64,000 nucleotides of DNA, taken from Camarhynchus parvulus (lineage: Eukaryota > Chordata > Aves > Passeriformes > Thraupidae). The position numbers and the translations under genes are program-made. Below, piece by piece: positions 1 to 12,391 of the stretch; the first letter of the stretch is position 1; every line of letters starts with the position of its first letter. The stretch spans positions 74,397,465 to 74,461,464 of the forward strand of contig NC_044572.1 in the NCBI RefSeq assembly GCF_901933205.1. The letters run 5' to 3'. The notes beneath the pieces were generated by a model. The model saw only the letters and a list, made by a program, of their open reading frames with translations. It did no database searches and had not been told where the DNA came from.

Positions 1-256
1 TTTAATTACCTGCTAGAATGACAAGGGCCATTAGGCAGCTTTGGGTGCAGTTTCTCATTGAGAAACCAGTGCTTCCAGCCTACAGAGGATTGTATGTGCC
101 ATCTACTGCACAGGAGTCAATTAAAAATCTGAAACGTCAGCTGAAGAAGAGAAGGATGAGCTGTGATGGCATTATGCTAATTGATTCCTATAGTTGTACT
201 GAAGTGAGTCATGGAACAATATTATAGGATTAGTCATTCAGATGGATTGGAATAAT

Positions 257-371
257 GGTATTGTTCAGGTTGGAAAAGACCTTTTAAGATCATTGAGTCC
301 AACCATTAACCCACACTGCCAAGTCCACCACTAAACCACATCCCTAAGTGCCACATCTACAAGTCTTTTCA
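257..371 (-). mobile_element. CR1 LINE fragment, 3' end
   Basis: This is a short, degraded 3' end of a CR1 non-LTR retrotransposon in reverse orientation. The stretch reading ggttggaaaagacctttta, then agatcattgagtccaacc, is the reverse complement of the usual CR1 tail (GGTTGGACTCAATGATCT...AAAGGTCTTTTCCAACC). No coding part is left. The flanking DNA shows no clear target duplication, so the edges are approximate. Confidence 0.8.
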
Positions 372-2488
372 TAATATGAGTGCTGTTTCCAGTAAAGTTC
401 ATTTTGTTTATCTAAGCTTTGATTAATGTTTTTTGGAGTGTTACCATTTCCTGCCACATATTGATTACCTTAACTGAACAGTGCTCTAGTATCTCAGCAA
501 GAGTACAAAAATCAGACATTCGTCTGAGCATGTTTCTTGAACAGAAAGATTAATTATCATGACACTCATATTGATAATTATTTCTGTTAATATTCTAGAA
601 CATATGTTTTCTGTCTTACCATTTCCTGCTATACCAAAACACTCCATGTGCATTTGAATTGCTTTTTACTTGGTATTCTTGGGATTGAGTATCAATACTC
701 AAGGAAGAAGTATGGGAGAAAACATTTCTTACCTTGATTTTTGGATAACTTCACTGTATTTTTTTCCCACAGTGATTAATATTTGAACATACAGTATTTG
801 CAAACAAAAAATCTGAAAATGTGATCTTGTAAAGGATGAAGAATATTTACTATCTGGCCCGCATGATATTGTGTAGTAAGAACTGGGTATATTACTATAC
901 CTCATGAAATCTTCTTGTACCTATTTTACAGAATACAGAGAATTTCTTGTTAAACAGCAACTCCCTCGAGTTCATGCAATCCTCCAGTCAGATGGAAATA
1001 TTCATTATGAATTAATTAAAATTGGGCATGTTAGACAATGATAATAATATGAGTCATTTAAATCACATTGATTTATATGTACCTTTCCAAATATTACTCA
1101 CTATGAAGGAGAATGAATGGGATAATCAATCAATTGTTCTTGAGTAAACAGTCAAGTATAGAAAGGAAAGCATTAGACAGAGGTTATCACAACTGTATTT
1201 ATCAAATGCAGGTACTGAGATGGGATGAAGATAGGAACTCCACAAACAACAAAGCTAGCCTTTCTAAGAAGCCTATCAAAACTTTCAGGTTTATCATAAA
1301 CTTCAGTATAATCATGCCAGAAAATATTTAGGTATGCCATGGCTATTTACTAGCCAGTTAAAGTTTATAGAAGCCTTCTTAAGTGGAATAGTACCTGAGT
1401 TGTATTTTGACAATAGGTGAAGCAGTGGATGTTCTTTAAAAATTTGAGGATGATACTTAACCGCACAACAGAACTGCACCATGCAGAGGTAACTTCATTG
1501 AGAATGTAAACTATAGAAAAGGGTGTGCTCGTGACTGGCAGAAACCACTATCCTAATTAATTTTTCCTAGATATTTTTACTGTGGTACTCCCCTTCTGGA
1601 GCCTGCACCAAAAGGTGGGACATTCCACTACCATAGATTCTGCAAAGTGAGCATTTCTCCTTTCTCCTTTGCCCTAGTACAGCCTCCTTCATCCACTGGT
1701 CCTGCCCTACATGACCTCTTTTTGTATTGGTTTCCTTTAAACTCATTGTTCATATTCCCACTTTCTTTCAACCTTCTCTCTTGGCTGAATCTGCATTAAA
1801 AGAGCTTTCTGTTAGGAGAAAGGGGCTTTTCATAGGGTTGCAAGGTGGAGGCTAGGGAAAAGAAAACTCTGACCTATTTTCTCTGACCTAGGTACTTGAG
1901 AATGAATTCTGCTGGTCAACACAGCAGGATGTTAGTCTTTGATTGGTGCTTGTACTTATTAATAGGTCACAAAACAAAGTTTGTCACAGCTCAAGGTGTG
2001 TGATGCAGTCATTCTCTTATAAGAGGAAGAAATAAAGCAAATGATGCTTTTTAAAAAATTCTTTTTGTTTGATTGGTTTGGTTTGTTGGTTTGTTAAGGA
2101 TATTTTTATTGGTTTTGTTACACTGTTCCTGGACCACTATAAGCTATTCTGATATTTTATTTCTGGTGTAGCTGGAGGTGTCTATTTATATTTGAAGGGC
2201 AGAACACTGCAGCTATATACTGACATAGTACAGATCAGTTGCACATTCATTTCAACAGGACCTGGTAGGATATACAGCAGGAATGTTCTTGTGATTTTGG
2301 AAAGTAACCCGTCATCCAGATTGCACAAAATATCCACACATAAGAATTATTAAGAGGATTGTACACTGAGTGTTATTTCTTAAAATCTGGACATAAATTC
2401 TTATCCCCTATTGAGAGATTGAAGAACTATTTGAAGTTAACATCCTAAATAACACCTGGGAATGTTCATATCACAGCTCAACTGCTTG
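372..2488. other. Unique AT-rich DNA, no gene seen
   Basis: No coding or RNA gene is supported here. The two short open frames (18-227 and 1113-1331) have no recognisable domain. A pyrimidine-rich patch lies at about 1640-1790, and a T/G-rich low-complexity patch (TTTGTTTGATTGG type) at 2062-2100. Confidence 0.6.
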
Positions 2489-2494
2489 GGGTTG

Positions 2495-2918
2495 TGCTGG
2501 GTTCTGTGGGTTTCTGGGCTTTATATGAGTCCAACCCGGCCAGCCGAACTCAAGCCAGCACAGAACCAGCATAGATGAAGGACAAAAGACGAGAAGCGCT
2601 CTTTGCCACGTGGGTGCAAGAGTCCGTTTATTGCTTGGGGACTCAACACTCCAGCGGTGGGGCCACCCAGGCAGGAAAGAGACCGCTGTCCCCTTGCAGT
2701 GGAGTTTTGTGCCCCGGGGAGAGGGCGCAGGGAAAGAGGACCGTGGCCAATGGGATGCCAATGGGGAGGGGCCACCCCTGGGACAGACCACAGAACCAGG
2801 TATGGAAAGGGACGCCTGGGGGACAGACCATCTGATAGGAAGGGGGACCACACCATCCAGTGACTCAGTAACATTTCTCCCATCACCTAGTGCAAGGACA
2901 GCTAAATGCAATACAACA
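2495..2918 (-). mobile_element. Solo LTR, GC-rich, with GGGTTG target duplication
   Basis: This is a 424-bp solo long terminal repeat. It begins TGCTGGG and ends ACAACA on the plus strand, so it has TG...CA ends. It is flanked by a perfect 6-bp direct repeat, GGGTTG, at 2489-2494 and 2919-2924. A reverse-strand AATAAA (TTTATT near 2628) and paired CCAAT-type boxes (ccaatgggatgccaatggg, about 2745-2765) indicate minus orientation. A 6-bp duplication fits class II (ERVK/alpharetrovirus-like) integrases. The LTR is much richer in GC than its surroundings. Overlapping open frames of 60-146 codons inside it are by-products of the base composition. It does not resemble the LTR family at 19510 and 39793. 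The family name is unknown. Confidence 0.85.
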
Positions 2919-2924
2919 GGGTTG

Positions 2925-5140
2925 GGTTGTGCTCCAAAACCAGATCACAAGTTGAGGTCATTTTCACTTCAAAAAAATGTGTAAACAGACTCTAAAAACT
3001 TTCTACCTAGCAGAGAAAGGGAGCACTCATTGCTAGTATAAGGAGCCTGGCTACCCTTGCCTGTGCAGTCTGCATGCTGTTAATCTTGCACTCCAAAATT
3101 TAAATTGTAAAATAAATTCAGATTTCATGCAATAACACTTCTCTTTGGTTTAATTTAACAATCCTGATCATTGACTTAGTGATGGGTTATAAATTATTAA
3201 ATGGGAACAAGCTTGTCTGGTTCAGGTATATTCAGTCTGTAAGTAGGGAATCTTTCTTTTCTGGACATGCTCTCATCTGTATTTTCTAGATGGAAAGCAG
3301 AGTGTTAGAATCCCATTGATCACATGTCCTTAATCCAGCCAATAACAGGTAAAGGACAAAAGCAGGAGGATATTCCACAGGAAAGCTTTGTCTAGTTTGT
3401 GTTAAGTTGAATTCAGTACATGTGGGGAGGGAAAGCTTCTGTTTGGTTTTATGCTTGAGAGTTTTTGTTGTTGTTTTTAACCTCAGACAGCTGTTTGCCT
3501 TTGAAAGCACATTAGCAGGTCAATTTTGTCTACCAAGCTTCACTGTCACCAATCTCCACAGTTAGTGAGTCCCATCCAGATTCTTGGTAGCAGATCTAAA
3601 TGTTTCATTTTATATTGTTTCCAATATATACTGTTTTATATTTGGTTTATTTTATATTGTTCTTGAATCACAAATGGCGTTACTTCTGGATGACTCAGCA
3701 TTTGTATTACTGCCCTTTCCTGCCTCCCATGTCCTTTATGAAATGTTTTAAATTCAGCTTTGCCTTTTACTATTATCCCAATTTTGCTGCTCACATAAGA
3801 ATGAGAAATTCTGCAAAAAGTTAGCAAAGGGTATCTAAATCAAGGCATGAGTGAGATTTCAGTGGGTAGACAGATTTCTGTGATAGAAGAAAAATAAGAA
3901 TGAGGGAGTTGGTTTTTTTGTCCATTTCCATCTGTTTTGAAATAAAAGCCGTGCAGCCTTTGTAAGTGTACAAGAGAAGTAAAGGACACCCAGTCTTTTT
4001 GACAAAAAAAAAAAATCAATTTATTTCCCTGCACAGGAGCTGTTAATGGCAATTCTTAGCACCTACATGGAATTCTATTTTTCTTCTTTCCAGGCATACT
4101 GAGCCGCATTTCGACAGGAAATAAATAGCTTATTACTTTCTGGGTTAGGAAATAGCTTCTATAGAGATTGTTGACTGGGTAGATGAGACTTCTCTCTATA
4201 TGAAAAAAATTACTTGTGTGTCATTATTAATTTCATTCTATCTGTATTAAATTATTTTAGATGTGTTTAATTAAGAGAGAGGTTGCTTTTCTACAGCTAT
4301 TTTTATATGATGAACAGCCTTTCTTTTATAATGGAAATAACTTTGTGGTCTTCTAAAGGAATCTTACTTCTCAAAAGTTAGCAAGTACAAAATCTGTTTC
4401 TTGCTGCCAAGTCGATTGTATATTAGTTAGGTATGGAAATTTGAACACAATCCTTTTTGTAAAAAGAGCAAATAGATGAAGCAAGGGATCCTGTATTGGT
4501 ATTTTCTAACATTTTTTACATACATGTCATAGTAAAATCAGGAAGAAAAAAAGGAAAAAATGAATATTTGGAAATATTTTTGCAGAGTCAAAATAGCATC
4601 ATTGTTTGTTTAGCCAGTTATGGAAATGTGTTAACAATCTTCCCTGAAAAGGAATATCATCTTTGCTATAGACAAAGATTACTCACTACATTATAAAACA
4701 TAATGCTTGATAGTTTTCTGCCTGTAATTTGCATGGAATTTATATTTTTTAGGATTCTTTTGATATGATGCCATTGTCATGTTTGGGATTGGTGTAACTG
4801 GAACATTCGAGACTCCATTTGAAACTGGCATTTTGATACTCTGGCTCATTATGACAGCAAAGACTGAAGTGCTTGATATGGACATCACACAGCAATAAAT
4901 TTCAGTTTAGAAATACTGTATTTTGTTAGCCAAGGGTCTTTTGCTGCCATTAGTATGTTTAAACATTATGCTGATCCACCTGGCCCATACTCACTCATGC
5001 ATGTAAAAGCCATTAAATATTTTTTGCCCCATATTGCTTTCTGCCCTTGGCAAACACCTGTTTATCCATATGGCAAAATAGGCCCTATCAAAAGTAGTGT
5101 TTCTTAGCAATCACTATTTGATTAATTTAAGGCCTTCCTT
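2925..5140. other. Unique AT-rich DNA, no gene seen
   Basis: Nothing gene-like is supported. Open frames of 60-75 codons show no domain. A 12-A run lies at 4004-4015. The 200 bases after the solo LTR look like ordinary host sequence. Confidence 0.6.
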
Positions 5141-5257
5141 CCCAAACAAAAAAAAATAAAAACAAACAAAACACAAACCAAACAAACAAACAAACACAAA
5201 ACAACAAACAAACAAACCCCCAAAACCCAAACTAAAACAAAGAAAAAAACTCCCAAA
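5141..5257. repeat. A-rich low-complexity (AAAC)n tract
   Basis: This is an imperfect run of AAAC/AAAAC/ACAAA units, about 115 bp, almost purely A and C on the plus strand. The reverse complement is GTTT-rich. It has no LINE or SINE body next to it, so it is best treated as a simple repeat. Confidence 0.85.
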
Positions 5258-7367
5258 CCTACAGAGAAATTACTTCATTTGGGGTTAAAATAATTTGGAG
5301 ACTTTTTTTGTCTGATCTTTTTATTTTTCCTAGAAATCTCTTCTAATATTTTATTTCTTTGCAGCAATCAATAAATTCATTTCCTCTACAAGAAGGGATG
5401 TTTGAGAACTCTATCCAGAAAGACCTGATTTTTTTGCAGAGCTCCAGTGTAACTCTTATAGTGTTCTCTTAGCTACCTATATGCCTCATGAATTTTTAAT
5501 TTCACCCCAAAGGTTATCTGTTTCTTAATTTTTAACTTCTTTGATGTTGAAGAGCTTTGACATGACAAATAAACATTTAAATGAGATTGGAAAAGACCTT
5601 GCTTGACTGGCACTGATTGTTCTTATCTTTGCAGATCTTAGCTTTTCTACAACATGGCACAACTTGCTCCCCAGCTACAACTAATCACTTGGTGCCACAC
5701 ATGCAGTGACCCGATTGCTTTCTGTCATTTCTGGATTTACACAGCAAGGTCCGTGGGCAGGCTGCAGTATGGCTCAGTCTGTGAAGTCCTTGGGAAAGGC
5801 AGCAGCTCAATGGGAGCTATGGCTGCCTGAGCACTTCAAGCAGTCTGCTGTAGCCACACTGAAATGAGCAGTTCAGATGGGTGCTCAGGTCATGGCAGTT
5901 TCTCCTTGAGGCTGACATGAACCACCCTCTGCATCTAGAAGTTGTGTCTGGAGCATCTGGGAAATGGAGGAAAGCTTGAACTAAATAGGTACTTTGTGCA
6001 AACATCTTTAGGTAAAATTAACTGTCTCTGATAATGATGAAACTTTAACTGTACTGGCTATTTCCACCACAAACCATAAAGAGGAGGTAATAGCTCATGT
6101 GCAGATGTAAACTTGAGAGAGTGATAAAGGTTAGAAGGTAAGGTGATGCCAGTTCTATGTTTCAACTGAAGAAAAAAAAGCCAGTCAGAGCGATGAGCTA
6201 AGATTACCTTTGCTCAGTATCTAAAGCTTCCTTATGCTTAATCTTAATGACAGTCTCCTGCTCCCTCCAGTACAGGAGGTCTGCTGGGGTTTAATCTGAC
6301 ATAGTGCTCAAGGGAAGAGGGGGAAGAAAACTTGAGAGACCTTCACCAGAGGCCTTTGCCTAGGAAGCCATTCCCAGGAGACCAGGTTAACTGGGACAGG
6401 CTCAGGCAATCCTAAGGGTGATGCAGAGCAAAAAAGAAGTATGTAAGAGCATCAGACTCTCTTCCATTTTGACTGTTACACTTTATTGAGAAGGGACAGA
6501 AAAAAGCTAGCAAGTTATAAATAACTCGTGTGAGACTGCTTTTACTGTATTGATTGCACAGAAAAAAAAAGATTCTGGTTCTAAAGCAGCAGACTTTAAT
6601 GAAGGTTCCATCTTAAATCACAGTATACTATGGAATCACTTCATATATGCTGCTAAGAAACTTTCTATGAGTAGTTCCCAAGCTCATAGCTATGGGATAT
6701 ATCACTTGGTACTATCCATAAATTACCTAGAGCCAAATGTGTAAAGAGATAATGCTGAAATGATAGCATCGAACTACTGCAGGCATTATTAACAGTAACC
6801 AGAGAAATAGGCACGCTCTCTATGTCCCCCATTAACAACCTAGGTTAACAGAATCCCAGGCATTTCTGGCAAAGATCATCTGTCATGAGTTCAGAATGAT
6901 AATGGTCCTGTTGCCACAGATAATTAAAGTACTGCCAGTGCACAGCAGTGCCCTGACTGTATCATTTATGAGCCTGACAGCGTTTAGAACATTTGTTTAC
7001 AGTTATGGTGATGTACCAGGGTCTCATATTGCTGCAATCTTTGGAAGACTTGACTACAAGAGCTGTTCAGTGAAGAATGCATGGCGTTTCTGATACCCAG
7101 TTTGAGAAAGCAGAGGTACAACAAATAGGAAGGTTAAAGAATGAATTGTCTTTATCTGTGGGACTGCCATACACCAAAATGTGTATGTATATGTAACACT
7201 CCTTTATCCTTTCAAACTTGAAGAAGAAATTAAAGGAAAATGAGCCTGGTTTTCACTGATAAATCTCCTGACCAAACAGGATCAGAGGGTCTGATGCCTG
7301 AGGAGCCAGCTTGGTCCTTCTGGCACTTATTACCCTGACTGTCTGGATGTGAGTGGCTCTCACTTAC
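5258..7367. other. Unique DNA, no gene seen
   Basis: No gene is supported. A moderately GC-rich patch at about 6255-6430 has no open frame of note and no repeat that I recognise. The remainder is ordinary AT-rich sequence. Confidence 0.55.
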
Positions 7368-7511
7368 CTCGGGCTGTGTGAGACCATCTGCCCCAAAGGC
7401 AGGAGCAGCCAAGGAGTGACAAACACCAGCTCTGGGTGTCCCTAGGGTGGGGGTCAGCCAGTTTGTGTTGGCTGCACTGCCCTGGCTGCCTGGGGAGGGC
7501 AGTGGCATGTA
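7368..7511 (-). other. Candidate unannotated exon (unverified)
   Basis: This is a GC-rich 144-bp segment that stands out from AT-rich flanks. On the minus strand it is bounded by a plausible acceptor (pyrimidine-rich tgtttt...ttccctcag just above 7511) and a near-consensus donor (GAG|GTAAGTG, junction between 7368 and 7367). The interval is exactly 48 codons and open in one frame without changing phase (Ala, Pro, Gly, Thr and Ser rich; the residues include a WLTPTLGTP stretch). I recognise no domain, and composition alone could produce an open frame. It could be an exon of a lineage-specific or noncoding transcript, or an eroded transposon fragment. The splice-site pairing is seen in the sequence. 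That it is used is inference. Confidence 0.25.
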
Positions 7512-9421
7512 CTGAGGGAACATATGGAAAACAAATACAAGCATACCCCAGTATTAAAAGGAAAGAAAGTTCTACCATGAGCACCAGATTCTGTCTGACA
7601 AAGATATTAGGATGCTGATGGTTGTTGCAAAAAGCCAGTGACAGTCAGTAAAGTCTCACAACTAAGTTGCACAGAGATGCAGGCATAAGAGTATGTATGT
7701 ATAAGAGTGTGAATAAAAATTTCCTCTCTGCTATTAATTTCCTTAAGTTGCTGAAAACTAGGGGTTGTTGTAATTTTAGTGAAAATTTAGTGAAAATTTT
7801 AGTGAAAAATCCATATTCAGTCAACACACACCTAACTCATGCTTTTTGTTCAATTGATTAACTATAATATAAACAGTACTCCTCATTAAAGCATTTTGCA
7901 AAAGAGGTCAGTGTCATTAACTGCACTTTGCCATCAGAGAAACTGAAGCATAGAAGCTGATGGCTATGACTCTGGTCTGCTGAGGTCACAACTAATCCAT
8001 ACTGCTTAATTTTTGGATACATATTGTGATTGAAATATGAAAAGAGAGAAATCTTGCTGCCAAAAAAAAAGCTTTTTTAAAAAATCAAAATAATTTACAA
8101 GTTTGCTAAGAATTATGCCGTATTTGCTTCCTAAATTGTTAGTAAATCAACACTGAAACTAGAAAGACATAATAAAATCCAAAGGCAATACATTCAAGTG
8201 GTGTTCAGCCTCAAAACTGTCATTTGGCAAACAATAAATCTTTGGGTTAAAAGTAACAATTTAATAATTTGCTGTCAAACCTGACCCTATTGCTGTCAAT
8301 CCTAGTGCCAGCCAGGTACATAAACCAAAGTATTCAAAGTTGACTCAGCCTACAAAAACAAAATACAAGTAATTTTGAATTAGAATTGCATACACAAGAG
8401 CAGCTTTCTTCCTAATGTTAGAGATTATATAACTGCATAGCTTTGCTTACTGCTAAAGCCAACCTTGCCCATCATATTTTCTTTAAAGAGAATTTGATTC
8501 TAGGCTTAGTGAGGGATTTTTTTTCCTTATTGCTTATTCCAAACTTATTTGAGTTGATGAAAATGGGGGAGAGGGAATGACTGTGGATCTTACTGAAAAT
8601 CTGTAATCTTCAGATTTTTTTTGAGATAATTCCTTTATATGAAAGAAAAAGAAAAATATTTTTCCATCTCCACAGAAGTTTCCTGAGAAGATTTTTGGTT
8701 TTGTTTTGCTGCCGTGAAATTGTTGTGTCTTTGTCAGCTGGAGATATTTTATTCCATTCCTCAGTGGCAGAGACAGCTGATGAACTAAAGTTATCTAAAT
8801 GGAAGAAGGAGGAAACAAAACCAAGAAGAAGTGACTGATATGTTTAGTTGTATCTGGAGGTAAATAAAGAGGAAAATAATTCAGTAATTAAGACTTGAGT
8901 CTTTGCATTTTCCACTTTTGGAAGACACTCTCTCCTTGAGCATAGCATTTAATCACTTCTCCTTCAGTTTGTTTTTAAAGTAGAGATACTCACATTCATC
9001 GACATCAGATACCACTAGAAAAATAAGTAATATAGCCATTTATATACTAATATTTAACCACGTTTATACCACTATTTAATTACATTTATATGTCCCTATT
9101 AGTCCTCATAGAAGCATCAAAAGACATATAGGCCTGTTGATACGTGATACCCTACATTGAGAATCTTCATTCTTGACAAAAGTGGTATTTACATATTTGT
9201 AGAATTAATGGGTATAATGTTGATTTAAAAAGTTCTGTGCTTTTCATTCCCACATCCTTTTTTTTTGCTTTCTTTCCTTCCACAGATGCAAAACTGATAT
9301 GCAAAGGCAATCACATCAGTGTTTAGAATATAAGAAGTGTATGTAGAAAATTCTTTAAATGGTATTCTGAATAAAATGTCTAGGCATTATCACAGAAGAA
9401 AAAATTGAATTTATTAGTTTA
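7512..9421. other. Unique AT-rich DNA, no gene seen
   Basis: No gene is supported. A small local triplication of (TT)TAGTGAAAA lies at about 7778-7808. The rest is non-repetitive. Confidence 0.55.
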
Positions 9422-9582
9422 TCATAGAATCATGGAAAAAGAGAGTACTAAGCAGTGAAATGGATCTTAAAGATCATCTAGTCACATCCCCCTGCAATGT
9501 GCAGGGGCACCTCCCACTAGACCAGGCTGCTTAATGTCTTAGCCAACCTGGCTTTGAACATGACCAAGGCTGGGGCAATGCA
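9422..9582 (-). mobile_element. CR1 LINE fragment, 3' end
   Basis: This is a reverse-oriented CR1 3' end. It starts with the terminal motif tcatagaatcatgg, then tggatcttaaagatcatcta, and continues into the 3' UTR (the caggggcacctcccactag and ttgaacatgaccaaggctggggca segments). No ORF2 sequence is retained. Several substitutions against the usual avian pattern suggest an old copy. Confidence 0.88.
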
Positions 9583-12261
9583 TAAGTATGTATTTTTCCA
9601 CATATAGTTTAAATTAAGAAAAATAAAATAATTTTGTGTTTAAATGTAGTTTAAATTGTATGCTAAAATTATATAGTTTTATCTATTTTTGTGTCTGACA
9701 TGTCCCTGCAAATCCATGGGAAATGTCTATGAACTCAGTGCAAAACTCTTTATATGTCTAACTAAATACTGGTTACAAAATTGTGTTTCTCTTATTTTCT
9801 TTTTTTTCCTGATCTCTTTTCATAACTTTAAGTGTAGTTCAGAATGATAGCACTTTCATTTTGCTCTTTTATTTGCTTTTTGGTTTTTAAATTATGATAG
9901 TAATGTGTAGGTTGCAGGGTTTTTCTTCTTTCAGACTAGAGTGAGAGCAAAAGGGCAGTGTATAAACTGGGATCGATTTTTCACAGTATGACCAATAAGG
10001 ACTATGGCAGAGACCCTTAGAAAGTGGTGTCCTGCACTGAGATGCCTTTCTAAAAGATCAAGGTAATCTGTATCTTTTCAGAGTAACCTGCAGGGAGTAA
10101 CATCATAAAGCAGTGAAGTGCATCACATGACAGTTATTTGTGCTGTAGACCAACAGATTAATCCCAGATAACAGGCTCTAGGTGCATGTCATATTACTAA
10201 GCCACCTGTAGAGAACAATCAGACAAGGTCACAGAGATTTCAATACAGTGGAAAGAGTGAAAAACTTTACAAGAGTAAGATATTAAGTTAACTCCTGGCA
10301 CCTGTTTGTTCCCTTGTACTACAGAGCCATTTCTCTCTCTGTTTATCTGGTGTTGGAAAAAAAAGCTCGAAACACCACCATGTTAATCCTAGCCTAAACT
10401 AGAGTCATGCAGACATGGTGTCAAGAGCAAACCGGTTGCATCTTTGCACGTTAGTTAATATATTTTAAAACATCTATGAAATAGAAGGTAAATGGAATCT
10501 TTCTTACCAATTTCTCTGTGGCCATTGCTTTAATTGCACAGATGTGTGTGGAGAAGTAGTCTATGCCCAAAATGATGTAAACAAAATTTAAACACTAATA
10601 AGCTCCCATATTTTACTTTAACTTCCAGTCATTAGACTAAAATTTGAACCACAGCTATTAGGTTTACCCTCGTGACTGAGATCCCAAACAGATATTTTAA
10701 TTTTCGCAGACTTTAAGCAATAGCATGAGATTGAGTTAAAAAAGGAAGTCAGAAAAGGGGTGTAAAAGGAGTTCAAACAGTAAAAGCTGCTTCTGGCAGC
10801 AAGTCAAATCTTGTTTAATCAGGACTTTGGCACAGGCAGAGTCAGGAGTGAGCAAGCACATAGCAGGTTTGTTTTGCCTGACAGGAAATCACAGCATGAT
10901 ATACTCAAGTGCTTATTTTCCCTAAGGCAAGGGATTGCCTTGTCAAGCCTTGATTCATACATGGTCTTCGTCTAAAACATAATAATATTAAGAACATTTA
11001 TTTTAAAATTTTGTTCTCATTTTAGAATATGTTTCCTGAGCTGATAGAGTTTCCTAAGTAATGTAACCATTTTTGTGAAATTTCTTTTTTTTTTTTTTTT
11101 GATGGAGAACTGGTAAAACTACATCCAAACATTTATACATTTCCCGAAATGCATTTTGATTTTTTAAAGCTGTGTGTTTATGAGGATTTTTTTCCCTAAA
11201 TAGTTTATTTTCAGTGAACTAATAAATACAAGAAATGTTGAAAAATACCTAAATATAATTTTCATGTCTGAATAAATAAGGAAAAACTGGATAAATACTT
11301 TTTTTAGATCATATCTTTATATTGAAAATAACTATGAATATCAGGGAAAAGCTAATATTGTGGAGGTTTTTCTATTTTTCTCTTTACCTGCAGTCTTCAT
11401 CCTTTTTATTTGTGTTTTGCTCACCTAATTTCCTTCAATTACTTTCATCATTCAAGTCCACTCTGCCAAACTTCACAGTGAAAACTTCAATCCACCTTGA
11501 AAGAAGCTGCAATTTCCTACTAGGTAATCTGATCTCGCCATTTACTAAAAAAAATCCCCCAGAGCTGTTGGACCAAGTGTATAAGACTTTCTACAGTCTA
11601 TGAGAACTTCCCAGAAACACTGTTCTGTGACTTGATTAATTTCCCTCCTGCCTGATGAAGTTTTTAAAGATGATCATAAATTTGAAGAAAGAAAGGAAAT
11701 ATGATAGTGCCAAAATGACCTGCAGCCATCTGTGATCTCATGAGGTGAATGAATTTAAGTATGATCAGGGACTTCTAAGGAAAGCCTCATTCAATAACCT
11801 ATATTCTATACTGGGAAAGTAATCTATTTATCTGCTTTAAATACATGATTTTCAAGAAAGTTTTGACCTAAAATGGAGTGTGACAGAAGCAGCTAAATGC
11901 CTTTCTCCATCCCATTCCCTGTATTAGTTTATGTGCTCCAGCTGTCATATCTACTACTTAGGAATGGGTTCAAAACTTATCCTGAAAAGAAGAAAAAATG
12001 AAAATTGGAAAGTAATTTTTTCCTGAACTCAACTTTTTATGTGCTTGTTCAACTGTCAGTCACTGTTTCTTCAATCTTACATCATGTTTAATTCTTCTTG
12101 TTACCTCAAAAGTCTCCTAGATAAAATAGGTAGAAAGAGAGTGTTTTAAGCACACCTGATATCATCTGGTTTGGTTTTTCTACCTGCTAATCTGCTGCTT
12201 TATTACATGATGTTGTAAGATGCTTTTTCATTATTATTTCTAGGAATCAGTCTTTTGCCCC
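9583..12261. other. Unique AT-rich DNA, no gene seen
   Basis: No gene is supported. A 16-T run lies at 11085-11100. The 93-codon frame at 11322-11603 is rich in Phe, Leu and Ser, as expected from T-rich DNA, and has no recognisable domain. Confidence 0.55.
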
Positions 12262-12391
12262 TGAAAACATGCAAGGCCAGGCTGGGGCCCTGGGAACTCT
12301 GATCTAGTGGGAAGGTGCCCCTGTCCATGGGAGGAAGGCTGGAACTAGATGATCCTTTAGGTCACTTCCACCCCAAACCATTCTATGATTA
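12262..12391 (+). mobile_element. CR1 LINE fragment, 3' end
   Basis: This is a forward CR1 3' end with the characteristic order: caaggccaggctggggccc, then tctagtgggaaggtgcccctg, then gaactagatgatcctttagg, ending ccattctatgatta. Only about 130 bp of 3' UTR remains. Confidence 0.9.

Noticed and set aside
2471..2984. Overlapping frames of 62-146 codons in the solo LTR
   Set aside because: They cross or fill the LTR and reflect its GC-rich composition. They have no domain, and on both strands similar lengths are open.
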